The notes beneath the pieces were generated by a model. The model ran no database searches and had not been told where the DNA came from. It saw nothing but the letters and a program-made list of their open reading frames with translations. The position numbers and the translations under genes were made by a program. Below, in pieces: positions 55,701 through 61,456 of a stretch of DNA of 64,000 nt (positions are counted from its first letter, which is position 1; each line of letters opens with the position of its first letter). This DNA is from CALDTK01 sp965213735 (lineage in GTDB: Bacteria; Bacteroidota; Bacteroidia; Chitinophagales; Saprospiraceae), in contig CBDCAB010000006.1 of assembly GCA_965213735.1 (NCBI GenBank), positions 1,178,001-1,242,000 on the forward strand, read 5' to 3'.

Positions 55701-58700
55701 CACCACAGTCGGGTCGGGCTGCGTGAGGTCGTCACTGCATTCCAGCGTGACAGCAGGCGGCACAAACGTGAAGACGGGTGGCTCCACATCTTCAACCGTT
55801 ATGGTGAAGCTTGCATCAGTTGTACAGCCTTCCGTACTCGTGCCAGTGACGGTGTAGAGGGTCGTGGTGGTCGGAGCAACAGCAATTGTTGCCGTAGTCT
55901 CCCCTGTCGACCAGACGTAGGTACTTGCACCACTTGCAGTCAAGTTCACTGTCGCGCCAGCACATACTCGACCATCATCATCAGTCGGACCGCTGGTTTC
56001 GCTAACAGCAATGGTGGTGACTGGAAGTGCAAAGACTTCGAGCGACTTGGATAAATCGCTGGTACATCCCAAATTGAGCATGCTCACTGATGGGGTGCGC
56101 GTGCCTGCTCCAGTATATGTTACAGTGTGTGGGCCTGGACCTGTGGCGGTAGCAGGACTTGCACCAGCACCAAAACTCCAATTGTAGGTCGCCAGTGGTG
56201 GCGCTCCTGTCACGGAGAAAGTCGCCGTTTCTCCATCGCAGATAGTGTCATCTCCAGCTATTAGACCAATCGGAGGTGCTGGATCACTGAGAATAACAGT
56301 TGCAATTGAGCTGGGGCAGTCACTGTTGCAGTAGCGGAAGAAAATATCATAGCCACCCGCTGCGAGTCCGGTAAAAATTGTTTGGTTGCAGGCGCCGTAT
56401 GTGGAGCCACCATCAATAGAAAATTGCACCACGCTCCCTCCTGGAGGAGTAAAGCCAGCAAGTTCTATTTCGCCATCCGTGCCGCCGCAACTGCTCGGGT
56501 TGGTAGAAGACGCGCTTCCTTCGAGCACGGGGCGCACGTTTATCAATTCAGTATCGGTATCGACGCAGCCGTTGGCTGTGACTGTGAGCGTCGCCGTTGA
56601 GTTAATGTTGCTATTGCCCGCGCTAGCATAGCTTACAGCATGGGGTCCAATGCCAGTAGCAGTTGCTGGGCTTGCAGCTGCACCAAAGTTCCATGCATAG
56701 GTTGCACCAGCTCCTGCACTACTTGCCAGAAAGGAAATTGATTCACCTTCGCACTCACTGCCCGGATGTTTTGCGAAAGCGGCAACAGGCGCAACAGGAT
56801 CTGTAAGCGTAATCGTGGTCACCGCATATGGACAATCGTCGTTGCAGTACCGAATTTGCACATTATAAGTGCCTGCGCTCAAGCCACTGAAAAGGGACTG
56901 ATTACAGCTAGCCCAGTTAGCGCCGCCATCGATGCTAAGTTCGTAGTCACTCGTAGTTGGGAGGCTTACGCCAAAACTGATTTCGCCGTCAGATCCACCA
57001 CAGGTCGTTGGGTTAGTCTGAGTATTAATAGCGACACTCGGCTCGGCAAGCACTGTCCGAGTCAAGTTGTCGGTAGCCGAGCATCCCGTAGCGGTGTTGG
57101 TGACAGTAAGCGACACAGAAGCAGTGGCGTTGCTCGTGCTGCTGGTAGAGGTAAATGTCACGCTATGAGGTCCGATACCTGAGGCAGTAGCAGGGCTAGC
57201 ATTTGAACCGAAATTCCAGCTGTAGATGTGGCCGCTTCCATTGTCGGAGGCGAGAAAATCACGCGCTACGTCATGGCAAAAATTACCAGCGGAAGCATTA
57301 ATATTAGCTAGAGGAAGAGTTTGCACCGTCACCGTAGCTGAGGCAGAGGTGGTGCAACCATTGATGTCAGTGACGGTAACCGTATAGGTTTGGGTAGCGC
57401 CAGGCGAGACATTGACACTTGCGGTGCTGCCAGCAGCATTGTCCCAGAGGTAGGTAAGCGGACCGTTGCCTGCAGCAACAGCGGTAAGTGTGACAGTTTC
57501 AGTCTCACAGATATCGGCGGGCGTAGCAACAGACACATTTGGGCCAGGCTGTTGTGTCAGTACGAGTGTACCCACACTTACAGCACAGGTACCACCACCC
57601 CAGCGAGCCTGAATTGCGTAGGTACCTGGCGCCAAGCTTGGTATTGTGAGCGAAGTGCTGGCTACAGGAGAATTATATGCAAAGCCATTACCATCGCCAA
57701 TGTTAAACGAAATATTTGTTTGGCTAGCCTCAGCAGACCAAGAAAGCTGGATACTTCCGTTGTTTAAACCGCAGGTAGGATCTGTTTTGGCGAAAGCTGT
57801 AACATCTGGCACTGGACTCACCGAAATTACCTGCTGAGTTGTCGCTGTGTTGCCGCAATTATCTGTAGCAGTAAAAACTCGAGTTAAAGTATAAGCATTA
57901 CCGATGCCATTGGTACGAACAGGTGCTGCAGCGGTAATATCTACAGCACTATCGCAATTATCATTGCCATCAGGAAGATTGGTTGGAATAGCCTCACCTT
58001 CACATATATCGACAGGTGCGGGTACGTTGGCAAACGTCGGTGAAGTATCATCAATTACAGTAATAATCTGCTCGGTGCTGGCAGTATTGCCATTGCCATC
58101 ATCTGCGACCCAGGTGCGGGTGATGGTATAGCTATCAGCACATGCACCAGCAGTGATTGCTTGGGCAGGAGTGACGGTCGGCGAGGTGCAATTGTCGCTA
58201 GCAGTAACAGTAGCCATAGTCGGGATGGCATCACATTGCACGGTGACATCAGCCGGGACCGTCCCAAAAGTGGGCGGTGTATTGTCCTCCACCACTACCC
58301 TGACCACATCGCTCGAGGAGCAGCCGAAGGCATCGCTGGCAGTGACGGTGTAATTGCGCGTAGTCGTGGCGGTAAACGTGACGCTGGAGCCACTGCCTAA
58401 GCCATTGTCCCAACTGTAGCTGAGCCCACCTGTACCTCCAGATGCAGCGGCGGTGAGGGTGACGCTAGTTGATGGACAAACGTTCTGGTCACTACCAGCA
58501 GCAACAGTAACAGCGGGAAGATCAGCAATGGTGATGCTGCCAACTGCGGTAGGACATGTGCCATCGCCCCAGCGACTATAGATGTTATAAGTGCCAGCGG
58601 CAAGACCAGAGATGGTATAGGTACTGCTGTTGTCGGCAACTGAAGGCAAATAGTTGTTGCCGCCATCGCTGCTGAATTCAATGTTGGTGCGATTGGAATT

Positions 58701-60188
58701 GTCGGTGAAGGAGATGGTGATACTGCCATCAGCCTGGCCACAATGTGCGTCGCTACCTGAAGCTGACGCGATCGGGTCGGACCATGCCACTACATCACGC
58801 GAGGCAGTTGCTGTACAACCGTAGGCATCGGTGACGGTGACGGTATAGGTGGTGGTGCGGTGGGAAGTGGGATTTCCTGGAGGCGTAAAGGTGGGATTAG
58901 CCACAGCGGGTAGGCCGCCGCTCCAGCTGTAGGAGAATGGTCCGGTACCACCACTGATACTTGTGGTGAAGGTGACAGTTTCGTCGGCACACACAGGTGC
59001 TACCGCAGCGATAGATACTGTAGGCGCGAGGTTTTCGGTCACTTCCACGAGTTGGAGGAATGTGGGACAGATCCCTCCATTCCACCGAGCCCACACGGAG
59101 TAGTTGCCTGGAGCTAAGTTGGAAAAAGTGTGTGTGTTCCCACCTACAGCGATGTTGCCGCTTGGAAAACTGCTACCACCATCAATAGAGAAGTTTAGGA
59201 AGGGCCGGTCGCCGGTGGGAGGTGTGGTAAGTGTGATGCTGCCATTGGTGGCGCCACAGGATGCACTCGAGGTGGTGATGGTTGCTGTGGGCAGGTTGTA
59301 ATGGTTGATGCGCACCACATCAGTAGCAGTACAGCCATTGGCATCAGTGACTGTGACTGTGTAGTTGGTCGTCGATGTTGGGCTGACGCTAACGGTTTGC
59401 CCGCTGCCTCCGCCATTGTTCCAACTGTAGGTGTAGGGAGGCGTGCCACCGCTCGCAGTCGCTGATAGCGTAACGGCATCTCCGGCGCAAGCATTCTGGT
59501 TGCTACCAGCGTTGGCGATAGGATTGCCACAATCTGGATCATCACAATCCGTCAGGCCATCTAGGTCGTCATCGATTCCGTTGCTACAATCTTCCGGGCA
59601 CTTTACGAGTACGTCGAAGCAGGTTGGAGGAGCCGAACATTGCGGACCGGTAGGTTGTACACACACTTCGCCGATGCTTCCGGGTGTCTCTGCAGCGAGG
59701 TCTAGAAATATTGTTGTGGTGTTCTGACCTGACGTGATGGTACCTACACTGGTGGTCCAGGTATAGCCAGTGGCATTGGCTACAGCATTGCTGGTAAACT
59801 GTGAATTGGCTGGCGAGCAGGCTTCGAATTCGCAGCCTTTGAGTACTGCGTGGCCTGGATAGACTATATCGTCGTTGGCATCACGAACGGCGAGTGCATA
59901 GCCTCCCCACTGACGTCCCGACACGATGAGTTCGTTGGAGGCATTGACTGCCTGATTGTTGAGTATCCAGGTTGCACCATTGTCGATAGAGACGTCATAG
60001 GGCGCTGCTCCTGCGTCGCTGGGATCGATAGCAATGCGGATCACGCCATCACTTGCGGTGCAGCTCGAGGCGTCTGTGCTCGTGATGTTCGACACGCTAA
60101 AGGCACCACTATCGAATGCGGCAGCTTGAGTGGAAGTAGCTAGCGCAACAGCGAACAAAGTCGTGAGCGCGAGAATCAGCTGTTTCAT
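40701..60188 (-). CDS. Giant HYR-repeat secreted protein, 6,495 residues
   Basis: One uninterrupted frame of 6,495 residues from the ATG at 60188, which opens a signal peptide (MKQLILALTTLFAVALATST). The first 1,700 residues hold Ig/PKD-like and SprB-like modules, a calcium-type motif CSNGIDDDLDGLTDCDDPDC (about 198-217) and five HYR domains. Residues 1,701-5,154 are 22 tandem 157-residue units, each of two HYR domains with six cysteines. Twelve more diverse HYR domains, an Ig-like module and a second DNGIDDDGDGLVDC motif follow. The last about 110 residues (SITALSVGECVEGQYDL to the end, VEISLGDRP) do not resemble type A or type B type IX CTDs. About 61 HYR domains in all suggest a very long Cys-bonded filament or adhesin. 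A longer frame from 60287 is unlikely. Confidence 0.9.
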   Translation of the reverse strand: MKQLILALTTLFAVALATSTQAAAFDSGAFSVSNITSTDASSCTASDGVIRIAIDPSDAGAAPYDVSIDNGATWILNNQAVNASNELIVSGRQWGGYALAVRDANDDIVYPGHAVLKGCEFEACSPANSQFTSNAVANATGYTWTTSVGTITSGQNTTTIFLDLAAETPGSIGEVCVQPTGPQCSAPPTCFDVLVKCPEDCSNGIDDDLDGLTDCDDPDCGNPIANAGSNQNACAGDAVTLSATASGGTPPYTYSWNNGGGSGQTVSVSPTSTTNYTVTVTDANGCTATDVVRINHYNLPTATITTSSASCGATNGSITLTTPPTGDRPFLNFSIDGGSSFPSGNIAVGGNTHTFSNLAPGNYSVWARWNGGICPTFLQLVEVTENLAPTVSIAAVAPVCADETVTFTTSISGGTGPFSYSWSGGLPAVANPTFTPPGNPTSHRTTTYTVTVTDAYGCTATASRDVVAWSDPIASASGSDAHCGQADGSITISFTDNSNRTNIEFSSDGGNNYLPSVADNSSTYTISGLAAGTYNIYSRWGDGTCPTAVGSITIADLPAVTVAAGSDQNVCPSTSVTLTAAASGGTGGLSYSWDNGLGSGSSVTFTATTTRNYTVTASDAFGCSSSDVVRVVVEDNTPPTFGTVPADVTVQCDAIPTMATVTASDNCTSPTVTPAQAITAGACADSYTITRTWVADDGNGNTASTEQIITVIDDTSPTFANVPAPVDICEGEAIPTNLPDGNDNCDSAVDITAAAPVRTNGIGNAYTLTRVFTATDNCGNTATTQQVISVSPVPDVTAFAKTDPTCGLNNGSIQLSWSAEASQTNISFNIGDGNGFAYNSPVASTSLTIPSLAPGTYAIQARWGGGTCAVSVGTLVLTQQPGPNVSVATPADICETETVTLTAVAAGNGPLTYLWDNAAGSTASVNVSPGATQTYTVTVTDINGCTTSASATVTVQTLPLANINASAGNFCHDVARDFLASDNGSGHIYSWNFGSNASPATASGIGPHSVTFTSTSSTSNATASVSLTVTNTATGCSATDNLTRTVLAEPSVAINTQTNPTTCGGSDGEISFGVSLPTTSDYELSIDGGANWASCNQSLFSGLSAGTYNVQIRYCNDDCPYAVTTITLTDPVAPVAAFAKHPGSECEGESISFLASSAGAGATYAWNFGAAASPATATGIGPHAVSYASAGNSNINSTATLTVTANGCVDTDTELINVRPVLEGSASSTNPSSCGGTDGEIELAGFTPPGGSVVQFSIDGGSTYGACNQTIFTGLAAGGYDIFFRYCNSDCPSSIATVILSDPAPPIGLIAGDDTICDGETATFSVTGAPPLATYNWSFGAGASPATATGPGPHTVTYTGAGTRTPSVSMLNLGCTSDLSKSLEVFALPVTTIAVSETSGPTDDDGRVCAGATVNLTASGASTYVWSTGETTATIAVAPTTTTLYTVTGTSTEGCTTDASFTITVEDVEPPVFTFVPPAVTLECSDDLTQPDPTVVDACNALDEVVLVETVRNQTCADAYELVRDWTATDLSGNTATAQQVVTVRDITAPVLTSVPVSKTISCADARGNDLPIATDNCDTNVDLTFADVDAAGPCPGEVVVTRTFTAVDNCGNTATATQLITIEDNTPPVFAGVPSATTIACGASLPTAMPSVSDDCGQAVSLVETTVSGPASCAGDAVIRTFTATDACGNTAVATQLVTFEDTTAPAFASVPADVTLDCGDALPTDVATATDVCDSSVNITSADVETARTSPNAYEITRTFTATDACGNTATATQVITYQDTGLPTWTSTPADATLECGAALPTDLAVAEDACDGPLTVSFTDATAAGCGATTIVTRTFTATDADGNLISTQQVITFEDTTAPAFASVPADVTLDCGDSLPTDVATATDVCDASVAITSADVETARTSPNAYEITRTFTATDACGNTATATQLITYQDTGIPTWTSTPADATLECGAALPTDLAVAEDGCDGPLTVSYTDATATGCGATTIVTRTFTATDADGNLISTQQVITFEDTTAPAFASVPADVTLDCGDALPTDVATATDACDASVTITSADVETSRTSPNAYEITRTFTATDACGNTATATQVITYQDTGVPTWTSTPADATLECGAALPTDLAVAEDACDGLLTVSFTDATAAGCGATTIVTRTFTATDADGNLISTQQVITFEDTTAPAFASVPADVTLDCGDALPTDVATATDVCDPAVAVNSADVETGRTSPNAYEITRTFTATDACGNTATATQLITYQDTGIPTWTSTPADATLECGATLPTDLAVAEDGCDGPLTVSFTDATAAGCGATTIVTRTFTATDADGNLISTQQVITFDDTTAPAFASVPADVTLDCGDALPTDVATATDVCDAAVAVTSADVETARTSPNAYEITRTFTATDACGNTAIATQVITYQDTGLPTWTSVPGAATLECGAALPTDLAVAEDGCDGPLTVLFTDATAAGCGATTIVTRTFTATDADGNMISTQQVITFEDTTAPAFASVPADVTLDCGDALPTDVATATDVCDSNVSVSSADVETGRTSPNAYEITRTFTATDACGNTATATQLITFQDTGLPTWTSTPADATLECGAALPTDLAVAEDGCDGPLTVSYTDATATGCGATTIVTRTFTATDADGNLISTQQVITFEDTTAPAFASVPADVTLDCGNALPTDVATATDICDSSVNVSSADVETGRTSPNAYEITRTFTATDACGNTATATQLITFQDTGLPTWTSTPADATLECGAALPTDLAVAEDGCDGPLTVSYTDATATGCGATTIVTRTFTATDADGNLISTQQVITFEDTTAPAFASVPADVTLDCGNALPTDVATATDICDSSVNVSSADVETGRTSPNAYEITRTFTATDACGNTATATQVITFQDTGLPTWTSTPADATLECGASLPTDLAVAEDGCDGSLTVSFTDATATGCGATTIVTRTFTATDADGNLISTQQVITFEDTTAPAFASVPADVTLDCGDALPTDVATATDVCDAAVAVTSADVETGRTSPNAYEITRTFTATDACGNTATAIQVITYQDTGLPTWSSTPADATLECGAALPTDLAVAEDGCDGPLTVSFTDATATGCGATTIVTRTFTASDADGNLISTQQVITFEDTTAPAFASVPADVTLDCGDALPTDVATATDVCDAAVAVTSADVETGRTSPNAYEITRTFTATDACGNTAIATQVITYQDTGLPTWTSVPGAATLECGAALPTDLAVAEDGCDGPLTVSFTDATAAGCGATTIVTRTFTATDADGNLISTQQVITFEDTTAPAFASVPADVTLDCGDALPTDVATATDVCDAAVAVTSADVETARTSPNAYEITRTFTATDACGNTARATQLITYQDTGLPTWTSTPADATLECGAALPTDLAVAEDGCDGPLPVSFTDATAAGCGATTIVTRTFTASDADGNLISTQQVITFEDTTAPAFASVPADVTLDCGDALPTDVATATDVCDSNVSVTSADLETGRTSPNAYEITRTFTATDACGNTATATQVITFQDTGVPTWTSTPADATLECGATLPTDLAVAEDGCDGPLTVTFTDATAAGCGATTIVTRTFTATDADGNLISTQQVITFEDTTAPAFASVPADVTLDCGDSLPTDVATATDVCDASVAITSADVETARTSPNAYEITRTFTATDACGNTATATQLITYQDTGIPTWTSTPADATLECGAALPTDLAVAEDGCDGPLTVSYTDATATGCGATTIVTRTFTATDADGNLISTQQVITFEDTTAPAFASVPADVTLDCGDALPTDVATATDACDASVTITSADVETSRTSPNAYEITRTFTATDACGNTATATQLITYQDTGLPTWTSTPADATLECGAALPTDLAVAEDGCDGPLTVSYTDATATGCGATTIVTRTFTATDADGNLISTQQVITFEDTTAPAFASVPADVTLDCGDALPTDVATATDVCDSSVSISSADVETGRTSPNAYEITRTFTATDACGNTATATQLITFQDTGLPTWTSTPADATLECGAALPTDLAVAEDGCDGPLTVSYTDATAAGCGATTIVTRTFTATDADGNSISTQQVITFEDTTAPAFASVPADVTLDCGDALPTDVATATDICDSSVNVSSADVETGRTSPNAYEITRTFTATDACGNTATATQLITFQDTGLPTWSSTPADATLECGAALPTDLAVAEDGCDGPLTVSFTDATAAGCGAATIVTRTFTASDADGNLISTQQVITFEDTTAPAFASVPADVTLDCGDALPTDVATATDVCDASVAITSADVETARTSPNAYEITRTFTATDACGNTATATQLITYQDTGVPTWTSTPADATLECGAALPTDLAVAEDGCDGPLTVSYTDATAAGCGATTIVTRTFTATDADGNSISTQQVITFEDTTAPAFASVPADVTLDCGDALPTDVATATDICDSSVNVSSADVETGRTSPNAYEITRTFTATDACGNTATATQLITFQDTGLPTWSSTPADATLECGAALPTDLAVAEDGCDGPLTVSFTDATAAGCGAATIVTRTFTASDADGNLISTQQVITFEDTTAPAFASVPADVTLDCGDALPTDVATATDVCDSSVSVSSADVETGRTSPNAYEITRTFTATDACGNTATATQVITYQDTGLPTWTSTPADATLECGAALPTDLAVAEDGCDGALTVTFTDATAAGCGATTIVTRTFTASDADGNLISTQQVITFEDTTAPAFASVPADVTLDCGDALPTDVATATDVCDAAVAVTSADVETARTSPNAYEITRTFTATDACGNTATATQLITFQDTGLPTWTSTPADATLECGAALPTDLAVAEDGCDGPLTVSFTDATAAGCGATTIVTRTFTATDADGNLISTQQVFTFEDTTAPAFASVPADVTLDCGDALPTDVATATDVCDAAVAVNSADVETGRTSPNAYEITRTFTATDACGNTATATQVITFQDTGLPTWTSTPADATLECGAALPTDLAVAEDGCDGPLTVSFTDATAAGCGATTIVTRTFTATDADGNLISTQQVLTFEDTTAPAFASVPADVTLDCGDALPTDVATATDVCDASVAITSADVETARTSPNAYEITRTFTATDACGNTATATQLIAFTDSGAPTWTFVPGSVTIACGDAVPTDLARAEDSCDGQLNVSYIDATTTACGASFRTTRTFSAMDADGNRITAVQVIEAEDVTPPVLTQVPTNTSIECGEALPTTLPSALDACDNNVDIAVAVSAGAPGCAGSEVVRTFTATDACGNSAVATQVVTIEDTAPPVFVTVPGNITVECGDNVPTDAATAMDVCSSVTMETVVTSSPSGCAAASIIRTFTATDGCGNTAVATQVVSFEDTSDPVFDFVPADVTITCNEPLPTAAATATDECTANLQLEETSQRIDGPTANQYLVIRTWTATDACGNVATATQEIAVVDDGPPAFTFVPADVTLACTAALPSVLAEAEDACDGVLSVSVSEVREDGSCENSYTIVRTFSASDIDGNIIESTQRVSFEDTVAPALANVPANTTVACGDALPSALPSATDNCSAQVDVTVEVSTAAGSCAGSSVVTRIFTATDACGNATTAQQIVTVEDMGEPTISAVPTDVTLACGEAMPSSEPDITDSCGDVNVAYTEQTTTGSCTGNFSVLRTWTATDGCGNAASATQLVTFEDSTPPVIENLTATLAVDCADAIPLVAPTAVDACGSAGGVTYTDTRINGGCAQSYSIVRVFSVADDCGNVATAEQRIEVNDTKAPVMANVPADVTIRCDEALPTALPTATDDCQQQVMIEERRITQSGPCANAVTYVRVFTATDACGNRSEARQRVSTYDDVPPVFTSVPGDAQLNCGEAVSNQQPIASDNCDTRVDIRYVEYTDPNQQGCGGRGALRRIWTATDNCGNAATVSQLVTFIDNIPPVLANVPRAVSTSCDDPLIFTPPTATDNCDTDVRVYFDDTLYPEECGTTVRRVWIAEDNCGNTSTGVQSILMIDEDEPVITSTLNDITLGCGEAFPEVELQAHDACDAELTVVEESFTVGQGSCPGTSIVWRIFTVSDDCGNQAVTSQVVTVVDETPPTFQNVPANTDVACASYDYSALQPIVSDACTDNVEVEETVESTTVTRGGDVFDAVLRTWTATDACGNVAQTSQQLVFNTENPLIAIRTAAGEIHPGGVACAGDAVTLTAPAGLTQYKWNTGATTPSITVVAEVTQNFYVEYHNDDFSCSGSASANLTVVEAPAFVIKPLPEFCEGQHVTLSVDAPDATQVTWTGPLNFQATGAEVTIEYIAGLQAGIYTATAQSESGCQLMDTVEVRVGFGACAEICDNGIDDDGDGLVDCLDPSCSCCTLSDAQLRTECRDQGTPNDLTDDTYAVFTTLTGDGISGKAFRVSGSVDLPTIYAGGEVLLGEFASTVEEVEFSFTNVQDASCALLDQQISSPGFCTNGCNVSITALSVGECVEGQYDLTVRVYYANPQGALNINGKRFVLDEGYGVVDLVLPKLSCTGDEGLIVEAYFEGLRGCTASSEYDAPCPDEACLPVEISLGDRP
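44727..55088 (-). repeat. 22 tandem 471-bp units (157 residues, two HYR domains each)
   Basis: Equivalent positions recur at exact 471-base steps from about 45046 to 54937, with no insertion or deletion. Half A begins FEDTTAPAFASVPADVTLDCGD and contains RTSPNAYEITRTFTATDACGN; half B begins QDTG(L/I/V)PTWTSTPADATLECG and ends DADGNLISTQQVIT. The copies differ mainly at the few residues before SADVET and at scattered synonymous sites. The last unit (near 44727-44960) has a diverged half B, as expected at an array edge. Confidence 0.97.
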
Positions 60189-60467
60189 AAATCGTTGACT
60201 AGTAGCTGAGTACGCACTGAAGCTCCTGCTTCTCGTCCCGTGAGGAGAGGCCTGAGGTGAGGAAGATTGCAGGTAAAGTTTGCCCATGGTGGTACTTGTG
60301 CCACGGGCTGTATGGCAAAAGCTATACCATGAGCGGAGACGGATAAAGTGCTAGTTGCTGGAGGTGCACGGGCCAAGTGAGTCGATCACCGGCCCTTTGC
60401 TACCAAACATCGAGTGGATCGGGCGGCTGTGGGAGCCACTAATTACCCGATAACGTGTAGGAATAAA
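60189..60467. other. 279-bp leader/intergenic region upstream of the HYR giant
   Basis: It lies between the cysteine-synthase-like gene and the HYR giant. The giant's frame stays open through 60287, but residues there are not signal-like. No clear TAnnTTTG promoter and no terminator hairpin were found on the minus strand, so it is open whether the giant is expressed from its own promoter or by read-through. Confidence 0.4.
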
Positions 60468-61433
60468 CTAGCTAAAGATGCGAGCATAATCTGCCCCATA
60501 CTTAGAGAAATCATCTGCAAAAGTGGTGACGACCACACCCTCATCGAGTTGTTCAGCAACTTTAATAGCGCCTACTAGATTACCTGCCGCAGAAGGACTC
60601 ACCATAAGTCCCTCACAGCGCGCGAGGCTGGCTACCATTGCATCTGCCTCAGCATTGCTCACGCACACAAAGCGACTCGGTAGCGTAGCATCATAGATTG
60701 GCGGGATGCGCCCAGTGGTGGCGAGATGTTTCCAGCCTTCGAAGCTGTGCTCGCTGCTAGCAGGTTGAAGGGCTACCATCTCCACATGCGGAGCGTGCTC
60801 GCGCATCCATTTGCCTATGCCCATCTGCGTGCCAGAGGTGCCTATAGCCGAGACAAAGTGGGTGATTTCCTGGTGTGTCTGTCGCCAAAGCTCGGGTGCA
60901 GTGGTGCGGTAGTGAGCTCCCCAGTTGTCTGGATTTGCGTACTGGTCGGCGAGGAAGTAGCGTTGAGGTTCGCTTTCGCAAAACCGCTTAACGCGATTTT
61001 GGCTTCCATCTACTCCGAGTTCTCCTGGAGTAAGAACTAGTTCTGCGCCAAGCTGCCGCATAATGTCTTTACGCTCTTGGCTAGCTGTTTCGGGCAAACA
61101 TATTTTGACTTTAAGTCCTAGCGCAGCGGCTATACTCGCATACGCTATACCAGTATTTCCAGAAGTAGCATCGAGGAGGGTGTTGTTGGCGTGGTATTCT
61201 CCACGAAGTATGGCTCCACTGATGATGTTATAAGCTGCTCTTGACTTTACACTGGCTCCGAGTTGCATCCATTCGAGTTTGGCAAATACCCGCACTTTTG
61301 GCTTGCTGAATACGCGCCTAATCTCGTAGAGAGGCGTGTTACCAATGGCTGTGGCCACTTCCTCGAGCCGCTTTAGCAACGCCGGTTCGGGTGCCAAGGG
61401 AGGTAGGGCGCCTGTCGGCAAAACTGGAGTCAT
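60468..61433 (-). CDS. cysM: PLP-dependent cysteine synthase family protein
   Basis: 321 residues of fold-type II PLP enzyme. The N-terminus has AIGNTPLYEIRR. The PLP-binding Lys is probably K63 in KLEWMQLGASVKSRAAYNII. TSGNTGIAYASIAAALGL binds the substrate carboxylate, and VSAIGTSGTQMGIGKWM is the phosphate-binding loop (S-x-x-G-T-S-G-T). ICLPETASQERK and LVTTFADD-like positions also fit. It should make cysteine from O-acetylserine or a related activated serine; the exact substrate is not certain, and cysM is given by resemblance. The ATG is at 61433, 23 bp after the stop of an HYR protein and 279 bp before the HYR giant, an odd place for a metabolic gene. It carries one recurrent word (60972-60984). 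Confidence 0.85.
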   Translation of the reverse strand: MTPVLPTGALPPLAPEPALLKRLEEVATAIGNTPLYEIRRVFSKPKVRVFAKLEWMQLGASVKSRAAYNIISGAILRGEYHANNTLLDATSGNTGIAYASIAAALGLKVKICLPETASQERKDIMRQLGAELVLTPGELGVDGSQNRVKRFCESEPQRYFLADQYANPDNWGAHYRTTAPELWRQTHQEITHFVSAIGTSGTQMGIGKWMREHAPHVEMVALQPASSEHSFEGWKHLATTGRIPPIYDATLPSRFVCVSNAEADAMVASLARCEGLMVSPSAAGNLVGAIKVAEQLDEGVVVTTFADDFSKYGADYARIFS

Positions 61434-61456
61434 GGCGCTAGGTGCTTCGAGCTATT

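Noticed and set aside
60189..60287. Upstream start of the HYR giant at 60287
   Set aside because: The 33 extra residues are Ser/Gln-rich and would bury the clear signal peptide that starts at 60188.
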